From: Umbelopsis isabellina
Taxonomy: Eukaryota > Mucoromycota > Umbelopsidomycetes > Umbelopsidales > Umbelopsidaceae
NCBI GenBank assembly: GCA_016758905.1
Contig: JAEPQZ010000002.1
Location: forward strand, 868,001 to 932,000
Length of the DNA stretch: 64,000 nt
Direction of reading: 5' to 3'
In this document: positions 45,575 to 56,343 of the stretch, one piece after another
Numbering within the stretch: the first letter of the stretch is position 1
How the letters are laid out: each line of letters begins with the position of its first letter
The notes under the pieces: model-generated
Seen by the model: only the letters and a program-made list of their open reading frames with translations
The model's database searches: none
What the model was told of the DNA's origin: nothing
Translations under genes and position numbers: made by a program

Positions 45575-46254
45575 TTGTAAGCTTGCCAAAGAGGCGAAGG
45601 AAAAGTTTAATAAACAAAATGTGGCGGTGCTCTGACTTTTAGGCCTTGAGGCTGAGCCTGTCGACCCTATAATTGGCAAACAGGCAAATTTACATTCCCG
45701 ACGAATAACCCCTTTTTGCCACCATACATCTTGAACCTCGGTTGCTAGGCCATTGCCTAATGCTTTACTGATGATATAAGGGTGTACATCCGAACAATCG
45801 TGATTTAAGAGATCAACTTTCACAAGTTTGGCCATCTTGAAGCTTTATTTGCGGTAGTTCACCCATTTGCAGAGAATTAAAAATATAATACGCGCCAAGT
45901 CTGACTTCGTCATCAGTCTTGGCTGTTGGTTTTTCCTCAGAGAGGCAAAAATAAACTTCTCTTGCCAGTATGGAGTACTCCCTCCCAAATACTGCCCTCC
46001 TGAAGTCGCTTGGGCTTGTACGTATGGGCCCGAAGGCAAAACGGGAGTCGCTGCCACTGGAGTGTCGACTTGTGGGCTCTTGGATGCATGCTGTTTGAAC
46101 TGGAAACAAAATAACCGCTCTTGCCAGTAAAATCAGCGATAAAACTGTTTTGCATTTTGTATCTCGCCCGTCTTTATCTTCTCCGGCTTTAAACGGCGAA
46201 TTACGATGGAACTATCAATCTTGAGAGCCGATGTGACGAGGTGCTCTCACCATA

Positions 46255-46545
46255 TCATTTGATCTGCTTTTCCAAGTGAGCGTTGACTTCAGTCCAATCC
46301 GCTGCGCGTTCTAATGATTATGTACTATCATTGACTCTGAGTTCCTTGCATATTAGCCCTGTATGCATTTTCTACTCTTTCATAATAGTGGTAAGGATAA
46401 TGCCATCCATAAAGATCATGTATCATGTATTACCTCGACGATAGCGAGTCAGTCCTTCACCGCTAGCTTTATGTGTGTTTTTTAATAGCTACTTCATGGT
46501 CTTTTGCTCGAATTTCTTCTGGTACAGGTATAGCGAGGGGGACAT
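46255..46545 (-). other. Candidate tiny two-exon gene or relic, minus strand
   Basis: Two blocks, 46545-46434 and 46310-46255, join through a good donor (GTAATAC) and acceptor (ATTAG). Together they make a 55-residue frame with highly protein-like charge pattern: MSPSLYLYQKKFEQKTMK at the start and GLTRYRRERAADWTEVNAHLEK at the end. One in-frame TAG interrupts the first block at codon 19 (46489-46491). Either this is a decayed host gene, the true start lies downstream or elsewhere with another exon, or the stop is a sequencing error. The size and charge suggest a small mitochondrial or ribosome-associated subunit, but I do not recognise the family. Confidence 0.3.
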
Positions 46546-46701
46546 CTCGCAGAACAAATAGATTGTAGGCGATGAAATGACGCACTATCTCAAAAAGGCA
46601 ACCAGATCACAAATTTTCTTAAAAAAGTTGCTTCTGTGGCCGATCTTTTTTTCTTACCGCCCTTCTCTCTTTCCACACTTACAAACCTACAAAGACAACA
46701 C

Positions 46702-47982
46702 ATGTCAGGAAACAATAGCACAGATGGAGGAGACAATAGTACAGATGGCGGAGACAATAGTACAGATGGCGGCTCACCTACACCCACCACTCAGCACGAT
46801 AAACCCACTGAAAAGTTCCAAGAGATCAATGGTGTATTGTTCCCCTCGGATTGGCAAGTGGTAGAAAAGTCCAAGGTCGGACCATTTATTGTCGGTGTCG
46901 ACTTTAAACAACCAAATGGTCGAGTATTTCGATGGTCTAACCGGAGACATCGTAAGGGCCGAGCTTGGGTTCACAATGGAGAGCATGAGTTACACGCTGG
47001 CAAAAAGAAGACTCCGGAAGAGGTGGTCGCTACCCGAAAGCCTCTTTGGCCATTATCTGTACGTGTGCCCGTAGATGCTAAGTTTCGCTACTTTGGATGG
47101 GAGCCTCGCAACATTGTTTGGTGCTATGGATGGGCCTTTACCCTCGGATCAATCCTTTTCGTAATTGGCGGAGTACCCAGCTTAATGTCCACTGTTATCA
47201 ACGATACGGATGAGACCATGCGACTTGTCAATATACCCTTTGTGATTGGTGCTTCATTCTTCTTGGTCGGCGCCTATGTTGCTCATTTCAATGTCCTGAA
47301 CCTGGATGAGGTTGCCAAAGCTGAAACTTGGGAAGACTATCGCCTATCACACGGCATCGACATTGATTTGGAGGCAGACGGTGTGCCCATGCATGTCGAT
47401 GGACGAAGCGCTCCCTCCAAGGCTATGGAACTGCCCTCAGATACCAAAGATTCGGATCGCCCACGGCCGCGTCACAAATACAATATCACTGCGCATGCCG
47501 CTAAACACCACTTCTTCACCAACCCTCCACAATCTGCTACTCGTCGTTTTGTTGGCTTTAAACCCACTGATCTCGGATATTGGGGTACTTGGTGCCTGAC
47601 TGTTGGCGCATCGCTGTTCTTGATAAACTCATCAACTGTATTTTGTCCGTTGGTAACGCCTGGCAGTCTTTTGGAGAAGATGGTGGACTTCCTCTTTTCC
47701 ACGGTGGCATCCGTACTATTTGTTATTGGTTCTTACCTCAAGTTCGCCGAAGTAGGAGAGAGTTGGAATCCCTTTGCTATCCGCCGTGATCAACTCTACT
47801 TTTATGATGTCTGGGGCAACTTGATTGGATCCATTGCTTTCTTGGTGGCTAGTATCCTCGGATTTATCTATCCGGGTATACCAAGAGACATCGGCACGAA
47901 TACTTGGTATTTTATTGGATCGGTCGCGTTTTTGTTCGCCAGTCCCTTCAAGATTATTGAAAGTTTGAATAGCATGGCATGA
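46702..47982 (+). CDS. Six-TM membrane protein, YrhK-like repeats
   Basis: Single-exon gene of 426 residues, function unknown. The N-terminus carries three heptapeptide repeats (N/D-N-S-T-D-G-G), a small tandem duplication. A soluble region (~25-130) with a Trp-rich block (GVLFPSDWQVVEKSKVGPF) follows. Six membrane segments come in three pairs at about 137-160, 178-200, 295-315, 330-350, 363-382 and 390-412. Several show G-S-I/V-x-F-L/V-I/F-G/A-S (LGSILFVIGG, IGSIAFLVAS, IGSVAFLFAS), the pattern of the YrhK domain, suggesting internal duplication. The middle loop is polar with acidic and His/Arg-rich parts. The start was chosen at the ATG before the repeats because the upstream extension lacks an ATG. 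Confidence 0.82.
   Translation: MSGNNSTDGGDNSTDGGDNSTDGGSPTPTTQHDKPTEKFQEINGVLFPSDWQVVEKSKVGPFIVGVDFKQPNGRVFRWSNRRHRKGRAWVHNGEHELHAGKKKTPEEVVATRKPLWPLSVRVPVDAKFRYFGWEPRNIVWCYGWAFTLGSILFVIGGVPSLMSTVINDTDETMRLVNIPFVIGASFFLVGAYVAHFNVLNLDEVAKAETWEDYRLSHGIDIDLEADGVPMHVDGRSAPSKAMELPSDTKDSDRPRPRHKYNITAHAAKHHFFTNPPQSATRRFVGFKPTDLGYWGTWCLTVGASLFLINSSTVFCPLVTPGSLLEKMVDFLFSTVASVLFVIGSYLKFAEVGESWNPFAIRRDQLYFYDVWGNLIGSIAFLVASILGFIYPGIPRDIGTNTWYFIGSVAFLFASPFKIIESLNSMA
46711..46772 (+). repeat. Three 21-bp coding repeats
   Basis: Three in-frame copies of a 21-bp unit (GACAATAGTACAGATGGCGGA type) encode N-S-T-D-G-G heptapeptides with an N-glycosylation sequon in each. The second and third copies are identical, so the last duplication is recent. 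Confidence 0.85.
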
Positions 47983-49056
47983 GCAGCTTTTCATCCAAAT
48001 AATCAAATGGAGCACAGTAGGGTGAATTTCTTTTAATGTCGTACCCAACCGTTACATTTTCTGCCTGTACAAACACTTAATCTTTACTTGTGACAAAGCA
48101 TGCCTTGAACAGCATTAGCCTTATTCCCTCTCCCACATACACGAGCGTGCGCTTCAGCTCCATGACTATTTAGAAACAGTATCAGGATTTACAAGGTCAG
48201 AGCTTCTGTACATCCAATACAACTAGAAATGCCTCCATTATTTCCTTTCCTCTCTACTTTCTACTTTCTATTGTACCAAAAGTTGTGTTAATATTAACCC
48301 ATTGTTCTCAACAAAGACTTTCATGTGCTGTACATTGTGTTTCCAAAGTGCACATCGCTTTTGATAATAATTTCGAATATGTTGCTTTGTTTGCCGTACG
48401 TTTCGACTTAGATCACATTTGGTCAGAGCATATCAGGCTTGGTTTGTAGTGTTAAAAATATATCACACTTTTGGCGTACGGAGCCGTCGCTTTATTAAAT
48501 TTATAAATTACGCAATGATACTACACGTCCAAGGTAATCAAGGCTAGTAGTGTATAGAGGACGGGTACGAACCACAGTGACGATACATATTATCACACGT
48601 CGAAATGTACAATATCGTGCACAATGACGCTGTTCGAGGCAGTAGTAGACAAGATTTGAGGTGTAAATGGCTACCCCTCGTACCATGGAGTACCGCACGT
48701 TTCAAAATTCCTTTTAATTTTGTTTGCTGATTACTTAAACATAATTTATATTGCAACAATTATAACATCTATTGAAAAGATCATGGATTTTATGATGATC
48801 AACTTTTAATGTCCAGCATTGGTACATGCAATAAAGAAAATGGGTTGAAGGAATGCCTAAATAATACGAAAAAGTATAGCTAAAATAGGAAAAATAAGTA
48901 TAAAGGAGAACTGTAATGATATATGGCGTTCGGTCTGCTACCTCTGCCAAATTTTATCAGTATGTTTGTTTGTATGCGGTGAAAATGAGGATGATACAAG
49001 TTGATGATGTATATAAAAAGCGGCCGAGACGGAAGAAAAAAAACACTTGTTTCAGT
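47983..49056. other. Convergent intergenic region
   Basis: About 1.07 kb between facing stop codons, AT-rich. The minus-strand frames at 48500-48760 are short and without motif. No repeat with defined ends or RNA gene is recognised. Confidence 0.45.
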
Positions 49057-50377
49057 TTAATTACTTGCTATCACGTCCAAGAAACCAACCGCCACTCGAA
49101 GCGCTGATTCTACCCGATCGCCAAGGATACCACCGCCATCATTGTTCGATTCTGGTATAGATGATGAAGGTGCTGAGGATGCTGAGGATGATTCCGCGCA
49201 AGAAGACGTGGACGTGGAAGTGGATGTGGATGTCGATGCGGACATGGATGGAGGAGCAGATATCTGGCCTTTACTGACCAGATTAATCATAATAGGTAAA
49301 GATAGAATGACTTTAAACATGGTGACAGTTAGACGCATGCGTCGCATCAAGTCGAAATAAGACAATGAACGTATCTCATGTTGCAATTCGTATAAACGCA
49401 TCAGCTCAAATTGAACAACCTTGAAGTACTTTTTGGTGGCTAATATAGCAGTGTTAGTGGATATTATGGGCGCATTAATAATATCTGAAAGGAGTGGCCT
49501 TACACAAGATCATTTCGCGCACACGGCGCAGCGAGATTTCAATATTGACGATGGTTTCTTCCGTAAATTGAATAGATGGATTACTACGCGAAAGACCAAC
49601 TGGACAATGAAAGTTAGCATATGACATGTGGTGCGTTGTCGTTTGAAAAAATTAAATATTCTACTAACTCATAAATGATCGCATGGTATTGAATTCTCCA
49701 TCCATCATCTCGACAAAAAGCTGGGTAACCATACCGGGATAAAGCGAAGATTAGAATTCACTGCGGTTTATATTGCGTTTATGAAATATAGGTTAGAAAG
49801 CCTCACCTGCTTCAACAGCGCTTGTAACGTTTCATTCCCATCAACGGTGGCCGCGTTGGCAAACATAGGTGTATTCCCTGTGCCGGAGATATCGTAAATT
49901 ACTTTTTTGCCGGAATCGCTCAACGTCTCGTAAGCCAGCGATAAGCCTATCAAGTCGCTTTAGTTCAGCAAATACAGTAGTATGGTTGTTCATATATGGT
50001 GAGCTAGTTTATGACTTACGCTGAAACGCTTCAGTAGCCTTTTTGTAAGGCGGAACAAATTTATCTGGGTGGCAAATCCTGCTCCTCTGATTGAAACAAA
50101 GTGTCAATAGTCATCATACCCACATGGAAATTTTTATTGACAGGACCAGACGTACCTTGATATAGGCTCTTCGTATTTCTTCTGTGCTGGTGTATTTGGT
50201 GACGCCGAGAACGGCATAATACGTTGTGGCCGTCAGGATTTCATCGACCAACTGATAACGCTTATCAGCATGGAGCGAAATAGTGTCTATGGGCTGTTTG
50301 GTGGAGACTGATCTAGAGCAAGCGGGTTGTAATGCCGTGGTCGATTGCGTAAAGAATGAATTATATACATATTGCAT
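49057..50377 (-). CDS. J-domain (DnaJ-like) protein with C-terminal X-like region
   Basis: Hsp70 co-chaperone candidate. Six exons (50377-50156, 50086-50020, 49946-49807, 49720-49669, 49599-49504, 49439-49057) give 319 residues. The J domain is at ~50-115: [35 protein letters not shown], with the essential HPD tripeptide created across an intron, then [21 protein letters not shown]. The following ~100 residues with helices ([32 protein letters not shown]) resemble the DnaJ-X region of Caj1/Djp1. A hydrophobic helix (~225-245, [15 protein letters not shown]) and a Ser/Thr-rich tail encoded by a hexamer repeat follow. The N-terminal ~30 residues are Ser/Arg-rich without acids, possibly a mitochondrial presequence. 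Confidence 0.82.
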
Positions 50378-50592
50378 TGGGGAATCGAGAACAAATTACA
50401 CAAAGAGCTAAAAACCACTGTTCAAGAAAATCTAGGTAAAGAATTTGAAATAGGGGAACAAACACACATGTGAAAAATGAAAACCAGCAAGATCCCCCAT
50501 ATAAAGATACCCAAATCGATATAATATTTTTAAATGAATATTTTATTTCTCTTTTATTTTGGACAAAAACATGTATTGACGCATATACAAAT

Positions 50593-51548
50593 TTAAATCT
50601 TTTGCATAGCAGCAACATCAACGGATTGGACATAGTCCTCGAACTCGGTGATCTTGTCAGTAAGATCGTCAATGCCGACCTGTAAAATACAATGTATGAG
50701 CACGTGTCGGATGATACCCTGTTTTGATAGGCAACACACTTTACCTTGTCATCTTCGACAACGCAGTTGATCTGGAGCTTCTTGATACCATAACCGATGG
50801 CAACAAGTTGAGAGCCACCCCACAACAAACCGTCCATTTGGATTCCCTTGACGGAAGCGGTCAACTCCTCCATGTCGGTCTCATCATCCCAAGGCTTGAC
50901 ATCAAGGGTGACAGTGGTCTTAGCAATGGTCTTGGGCTTGTTGGCCTTTTTGGCAGCGTATTCAGCAAGACGTTGTTGCTTGACCTTCTCGGCCTCTTCA
51001 TCAACCTCTTCGTCATCAGATCCGAAAAGATCAATATCATCTTCATCTTCCTCAGCAGCGGCAGCAGCAGCGGGAGCAGAGGAGGCAGCAGCAGTCCTAC
51101 ACAGACGCAAATTTATGTCAATAACAGCGATGAAAAAGGTTAAGTTGTTGCGTGCACGACTCGAGACATAGAAAACGGTATAGATTATCTTTGCGGTTGA
51201 AGGTATCTCGACACGTTTTGTATCAGAAGTGATAAATATGCACTGTTACTTACTTGGCGTTCAAACCCTTGACGGCAGCAATGTGCTTGTACCAGCGGGC
51301 AAGGTGAGGGAATTCTTGGGCATTGGGACCTTCGGGAAGGAGCTCAAAAACCTTCTTGTCAGCATCAGAGGCTTCATAGCTATAAGATACAAATCAACTG
51401 TTAAAACATCTGCAACATGAGGCATCAAGTGGAAAGCGACGAGATCCGTGCGTGGAGTATCGCAATCTTACCCTTGGACGTAGGAAGCGTTCTCGAAGAA
51501 GCCGTTAAGGATGTGGTTGGCCAAAGGGGTCTCAAGAGTGAAGGACAT
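50593..51548 (-). CDS. EFB1: Translation elongation factor 1-beta (eEF1B alpha)
   Basis: Guanine-nucleotide exchange factor for eEF1A. Four exons (51548-51472, 51379-51254, 51096-50745, 50679-50593) give 213 residues, close to yeast Efb1 (206). The N-terminal GST-like part ([34 protein letters not shown]) is followed by an Ala-rich hinge and the acidic [19 protein letters not shown] block, which is the family signature and a CK2 site. The catalytic C-terminal domain runs from [17 protein letters not shown] to the final [12 protein letters not shown], which ends in the conserved QKI. All exchange-domain motifs ([33 protein letters not shown]) are intact. It is expected to be highly expressed. 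Confidence 0.97.
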
Positions 51549-52123
51549 GTTTGATGAAGTGAAAAGAAAGGAATTCAAACCTACTGAGCTTTTTTTCTTT
51601 TGTGTATAGACAAACAATTTTTTTCAAAGTCCAGTCATAATAATTGTTATGCACGTGACTTGATCCTTTCTACCAACGTACCATTATCATTTTGGCAGGC
51701 ACAGAAACATGATATATCTACACGATTCGTCGGTGTAAGGATATATGATTGCTATATGAGATGTTTTCCTATTGTCCTTGGGAATATGTCCAAGGTGCTT
51801 TTGAACATATAAGCCTAGGCTATGTTAGGGCACACGGTAGACGACTGATTTGTGTGAGCAAAGTGCAGAAGAGATGACAGACAATTGGTGTAAATTCACT
51901 AAAACGATATAAAGCTACTTAATACTACTAAGCATTGATTCATGATAGATATCGACTATCTCGCCTGCAGGAACAAACTTAGAGGTCTTTTGAGATGTGG
52001 TGCAATTTGCTACACGTGGCTCCGCTGTGACGGCTCCTGCTTGATCGAGCCAGCTACTTCTTTTTTTTTTTTATAACCAAGCAAAGCTTATTTTCCCCTC
52101 TCAAAACCTGCATTCAAGTTATC
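51549..52123. other. Divergent promoter region
   Basis: About 575 bp between divergent start codons. A T-tract (52061-52071) lies 50-60 bp before the small plus-strand gene. No further feature is seen. Confidence 0.45.
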
Positions 52124-52465
52124 ATGGGACGCAGTGCAAAGTTTTTCAAGCGTCCAACACGGAAGGAGAAAGAACAGAGAACGTTGAATCAGACCATGAC
52201 GACAGTTGGCAGTGGCATCGTCAAACAAGGAAAGCACAGCAATGTGCGAGAGGAGGCTAAAAAGGCGCTGGAGCAAACACTCAATTCGAATCGAGTGGCA
52301 GATCAGGACGTCGACATGACGGCCGCTACCGCTGCTGCAAAAATGGCATCTAACACAGTCAAGGAAAAAGAGCCTGAAAAACGAGACTATGTTGATATCC
52401 TGACCGGCAAACGAACATACAGAAAGCCAGTGGGCAAGTTCAACAAACGACACACCATCAAATAA
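52124..52465 (+). CDS. Small basic conserved protein, unknown function
   Basis: Single exon of 113 residues. The N-terminus MGRSAKFFKRPTRKEKEQR is highly basic. The middle is Ala/Lys-rich (EEAKKALEQTLNSN) and the C-terminus again basic (YVDILTGKRTYRKPVGKFNKRHTIK). No membrane segment or signal is seen. Short, lysine/arginine-rich fungal proteins of this kind with a GRSAK start are often nucleolar or ribosome-associated. I cannot name the family, so that role is a guess. The DNA encodes it with ordinary codon use and the 5' end lies in a good context (ATCATGGGA). Confidence 0.65.
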   Translation: MGRSAKFFKRPTRKEKEQRTLNQTMTTVGSGIVKQGKHSNVREEAKKALEQTLNSNRVADQDVDMTAATAAAKMASNTVKEKEPEKRDYVDILTGKRTYRKPVGKFNKRHTIK

Positions 52466-52820
52466 ATTAGTATTTCATCCAACCCATCCACCAGTTTCCC
52501 GCACACTTTTGACAAGTTAATAAAATACCACAAATCACTTTTATACAAATTCCAATAATACGCAGTATGAAAGGAAAACGATTGGGTGGATAAGAAGATT
52601 GTAAAGAGAACACAAGGGAATAAAGAAGGAGAAGTAGAAATATGTCCATCAACCTAGGGTATGGCAAGTTGGTTTCAGTATTTTTGATCAGCACGGGTAT
52701 GCCACTATCCTTATATAAAAACAAAGTAAAGGCGAACAAAACAAAGAGAGGGAGAGACAAAAGGGAATAGAATGGATGCTTTTTTCTGCAGTTGGATGAT
52801 TAGGCAAAAAGTTCAAGAAT
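52466..52820. other. Convergent intergenic region
   Basis: About 350 bp of AT-rich 3' UTR sequence between the small basic gene and Argonaute. Nothing else is seen. Confidence 0.4.
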
Positions 52821-55800
52821 CTACATGAAGAACATGACCTTTTGCAGTTCAGGTTTGACGACACCAAAGCTGGCCATATGTCCTTCGCCATCCATGCTTT
52901 CAGAAGTGGCATCAGTATCAGACCAATGTTCACCACGGGAATGGAAGCGGGCACGAGTGGCTAGCAGATCAGCATAGTAGGCGGGGGGCACAATGGAAAC
53001 GGCTCTCGTTGCTCTACCATACAAGTAGCACAGACGATAGGTCAAATCTTGCAATTGATCTGCAGTGAACTTGTTGTCATCATAAAGTACGTGGTAGTGA
53101 GTGGGGCGGGACGTTCCTTGCAGACCAGCATGTGATTGCAGATAGAAATCAAACTCGAAAGGATGAACAATGCCGGTATCAACCACGGTACCAGGTAGAC
53201 AGTTGCCAGTACGGTCAGTGTCTTGTTGATCAATGGGGAAGAATCGAGCATGGTGACGTTTTTGAACAACAACAAAAGTGATAGTGGGGCTGTAACCGGC
53301 ATCCAAAGATGTACATGCAGCGCGGACGGCAGCAATTTCGTTGTCATAGACTTGCTTGAATTGGCCTTCTGAGACACCATCACGGTAGAACAAGATACGT
53401 TCTGGCTTTTGACCAGAGGATTGGTAGAAAGTCTTGAGCAGTTCCTTGACCATGTTGGCAAGATCAGCAATAATTTCGGTACGGTTAGCTTGGACACGAA
53501 TGGAGCTTGCATAACGTGAAGCACGTGCATCCATTGAAGCACAAAGAGCAGCAATGGAAGGACGGCTCATGTCTCCAGGAGCAGGATGGGTAACATCAGC
53601 ACCAAAAAGAATAGTGGGTCGTTGAGAGATGAAAGGAATTTGTTGAGGTACGATGAATGAGTTCATACCACCAAGTTTCAAGTTGACTTTTAAACAAACG
53701 TTGGCGCAGTACTGCTTCTTAGCTTCATGGATATGCTTGGATTGCACACACTGGGTGGCAACACCAATGACAGTATCGGAAACGCGCTTGATCTCAGCAT
53801 ATAGAGGGACACCAGTGTTGGGCAAAATGCAGACAATGAGTTGAGGGGCAGCCTTAGCAGCGTTACCAGCCTTGAGCCAAGCTTCCTTCAGAGTACGGTC
53901 AATGTTGCCTTGAGGATCAGCGTGGGTGATGGGAGGGGTCTTGTTGACTACGTTCATACCAGTGTCCATGAAAGTGGTACACATTTCACGAACAAAACGT
54001 TGAATATCGGGCATGGCAACTTGCTGGGGATGGCAGAAGCACACGACAGACCAAGATCCAAGAGTGGCACCTTGAGCAACGCGCTTTCCTCTCAAGTTCC
54101 ATGCACCACCTTGTGGAGTGAAAGTACCATCGCGAGTGGAAGCATTGTACGAAACAGTTGGTGTAGGGAGAATACGAGCATTGACAGTGGCCATGTCGGG
54201 CTTGACAGACATGCCGAACTGTTTCATGTACTCATTATCCTTATAGTTTAGCAGGTTCAAACCTTGGCTAATCTTGTTAGCGCGCATGTTTGGCTTTTGA
54301 CATGTAAATTTGATCATTTCGGCCGTTTGTTTTTCGTTCAACTTCTTCATGTGACGTTGTCCAGGGATAACTTCGCATACTTCCATGGGAAGGAAGGTGC
54401 TATTTTGGACGACAACACAGGGCAAAAATGGATAATTAAGTCTCTTTCCATATGTCTTGAAGAAATACGAGGCGACGTCTTGCTTCTCCTCAGACTCGCC
54501 AATCTTGAAGAAAGTTTGCTCGGCAGAGGTGGAAGTCAGCTTTGTGATCTTGTATCGACGATTGTTCTCACCACGATGGACGACTTTAATTTTGAGCGAA
54601 CGAAGGACCTTTTCGAGTTTGACACGATCGCGGTCAGAGATACCACGTCGCAAATCACTGACAGATCGCCAGTTTAAGATCTTGACGACCATTTGTGGGA
54701 GTTGGCCACCCTCATAGAAAGCAGTAGCAGACACGTCGACGTTGACCATCATTTTACCTTTTTTAAAAATTGATACTTGTGAATTAGAGATGTAACTCGA
54801 ATGGTCGAACGCCAAAATTAAAATTGCTAAAACTTACCAACAGCAGGTCTAGCAGATTGATAGAATCCTTGCCAGACTTCGGCGCCGTTGGCCAAGGGCT
54901 TGGCGTCCTGGGGGGTGAAAAAGGATCGTCCGACAGTGGCGTACGTCATGGAAGGAAGGTGGCGAATGAGCACATCGAGTACCATAATAGCTGAAAAGAA
55001 ATCGAATTAATATTGATTTTTTCACATTTGATATACATCGTTATTCGTCTCTATGACTGTCGTGTGAGGATGATGGAGAGAAATATTTACCTGTGAGGCA
55101 AGTGCTTGTGCAAGCTCCTTGACCGCTCAAGAAACGGCGAAGGGATTCCATCACAACTTCACCAGTCTTCTTTATCTTGATCTTGAAAATTCTTGGGGGT
55201 CGTTTAGAAGATGCATTTTTTTGATCATCCTCTGGCAAAGTCACCTATAGGTTAAATAACGGGGAAACGAGGATTAATGAAAATTCAGACTGTTCAGGTC
55301 CATTGAAAAAGCAAAAGCGAAATAAAGTGATTGATGCGAGGTATTCCACCAAAAGGATAAAATGACACGAAATAAAGGAACAAAAACACCATGGGCTGTC
55401 AGACAAGTTACACCTTTCGTATGCAGATACATATGACAGCCGCAGTGTTGTATAGAAAGTGAACATAAAATGCATTTGAGAGTGCGAGAGCCGAGTTGAA
55501 TGGGTAGAGAGCGGGGGTTTAAGCACTGGTAATATGCCAGTTACTTACTTCAAACATTCCAGCGTCGTCTTCCAAAGGAAGAGCTCTTGAAGAGAAAACG
55601 TTTTTGCGACCATCGTAAACTGGCTTTATGCCGTTCAGACTGCCTTGACCGTCTTGGTCTTCAAAGGTTTTCCAAATTTTCCTGTTTATGACAGGTGGAA
55701 CATCTGGCGTAATTGTGATGTCGTAGTGATGAATGTTGTTCTCTGGGAAAGATTGAACTTCGAAAAAATTGGCGCGAACTCTGGTGGCACGTCCAGTGTT

Positions 55801-55848
55801 ACCAACGTTTGGCCTTTTCACAAACTCGGTAAGCTGAAGATTCGACAT
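52821..55848 (-). CDS. ago1: Argonaute protein (RNAi effector)
   Basis: Small-RNA-guided slicer of the Ago clade. Four exons (55848-55549, 55244-55091, 54990-54838, 54757-52821) give 847 residues. Domains in order: N domain (~15-180), DUF1785/L1 (AIMVLDVLIRHLPSMTYATVGRSFF), PAZ (~225-360, with YFFKTYGKRLNYPFLPCVVVQN), MID (~420-560, including LIVCILPNTGVPLYAEIKR and the guide 5'-phosphate residues near QCVQSKH) and PIWI. The slicer tetrad reads D590 (FGADVTHPAPG), E630 (ANRTEII), D662 (FYRDGVSEGQF) and D799 (PPAYYADL). That is DEDD, as in many fungal Argonautes, so it should cleave targets. RFHSRGEHW and the terminal VMFFM are typical. No Dicer or RdRP gene lies in the window. Confidence 0.97.
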
Positions 55849-56343
55849 AATTATGACAAAGAGAAGTACCACTGGTAAGATTGGTAAGATACCGCCAGTT
55901 GAAATTTTTGTGCTTTTCGTGACGACACTTGAGTTTCTCGAAAACTTGATTTTGCTTTCTTTTCTTTGTGTAGCGATTACCCGAGAAACCTTACAAGTCA
56001 GATGAGGAAAATTTTCCTAACAAGTTTTTAGGTATTTTTCATGCGGCTGCGTATGGAGCCTGTGAGTTATAGCTGTGATCCCGAGCAACATCATGTTGTT
56101 CAATTTGAACACGATGGAGAAATTGTATAATCGAACGTTGTGGAATGTTTATTTTTATGTACAAGAAAAGCTATGATGAGCATTCTTTTTTAAACCAGCA
56201 GAAAACAAGATACACATGGGAGAGATAATGTAAAAGATAGTGGCAATATGAAGGAAAAAATAGCTTAAACAGTTAATGGGAAAAGGAATTGCGATATTCA
56301 AAACGAATAATCTTTGTGTAATACGTGAAAAAAAAAATTATGC
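55849..56343. other. Argonaute promoter / Ca2+-ATPase 3' region
   Basis: About 495 bp between tandem minus-strand genes. It is AT-rich and no distinct element is identified. Confidence 0.4.

Larger units (their letters stand above)
45514..46701. other. Region with uncertain small reading frames
   Basis: About 1.2 kb between divergent genes. On the minus strand two overlapping frames around 45815-46155 (about 80-100 codons each) have partly protein-like composition, for example the Thr/Pro/Gly stretch VAATPVLPSGPYVQAQATSG, but no exon model is convincing. A second candidate, 46255-46545, is listed separately. Otherwise this region should contain the promoters of the syntaxin and the six-TM gene. 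Confidence 0.35.

Noticed and set aside
48480-48760. Possible transposon relic between convergent genes
   Set aside because: Overlapping short frames only. No terminal repeats, target-site duplication or recognisable transposase motif.
53841-54677. Two ~136-codon plus-strand frames opposite Argonaute
   Set aside because: They lie wholly within the conserved Argonaute exon on the other strand and have no independent features.
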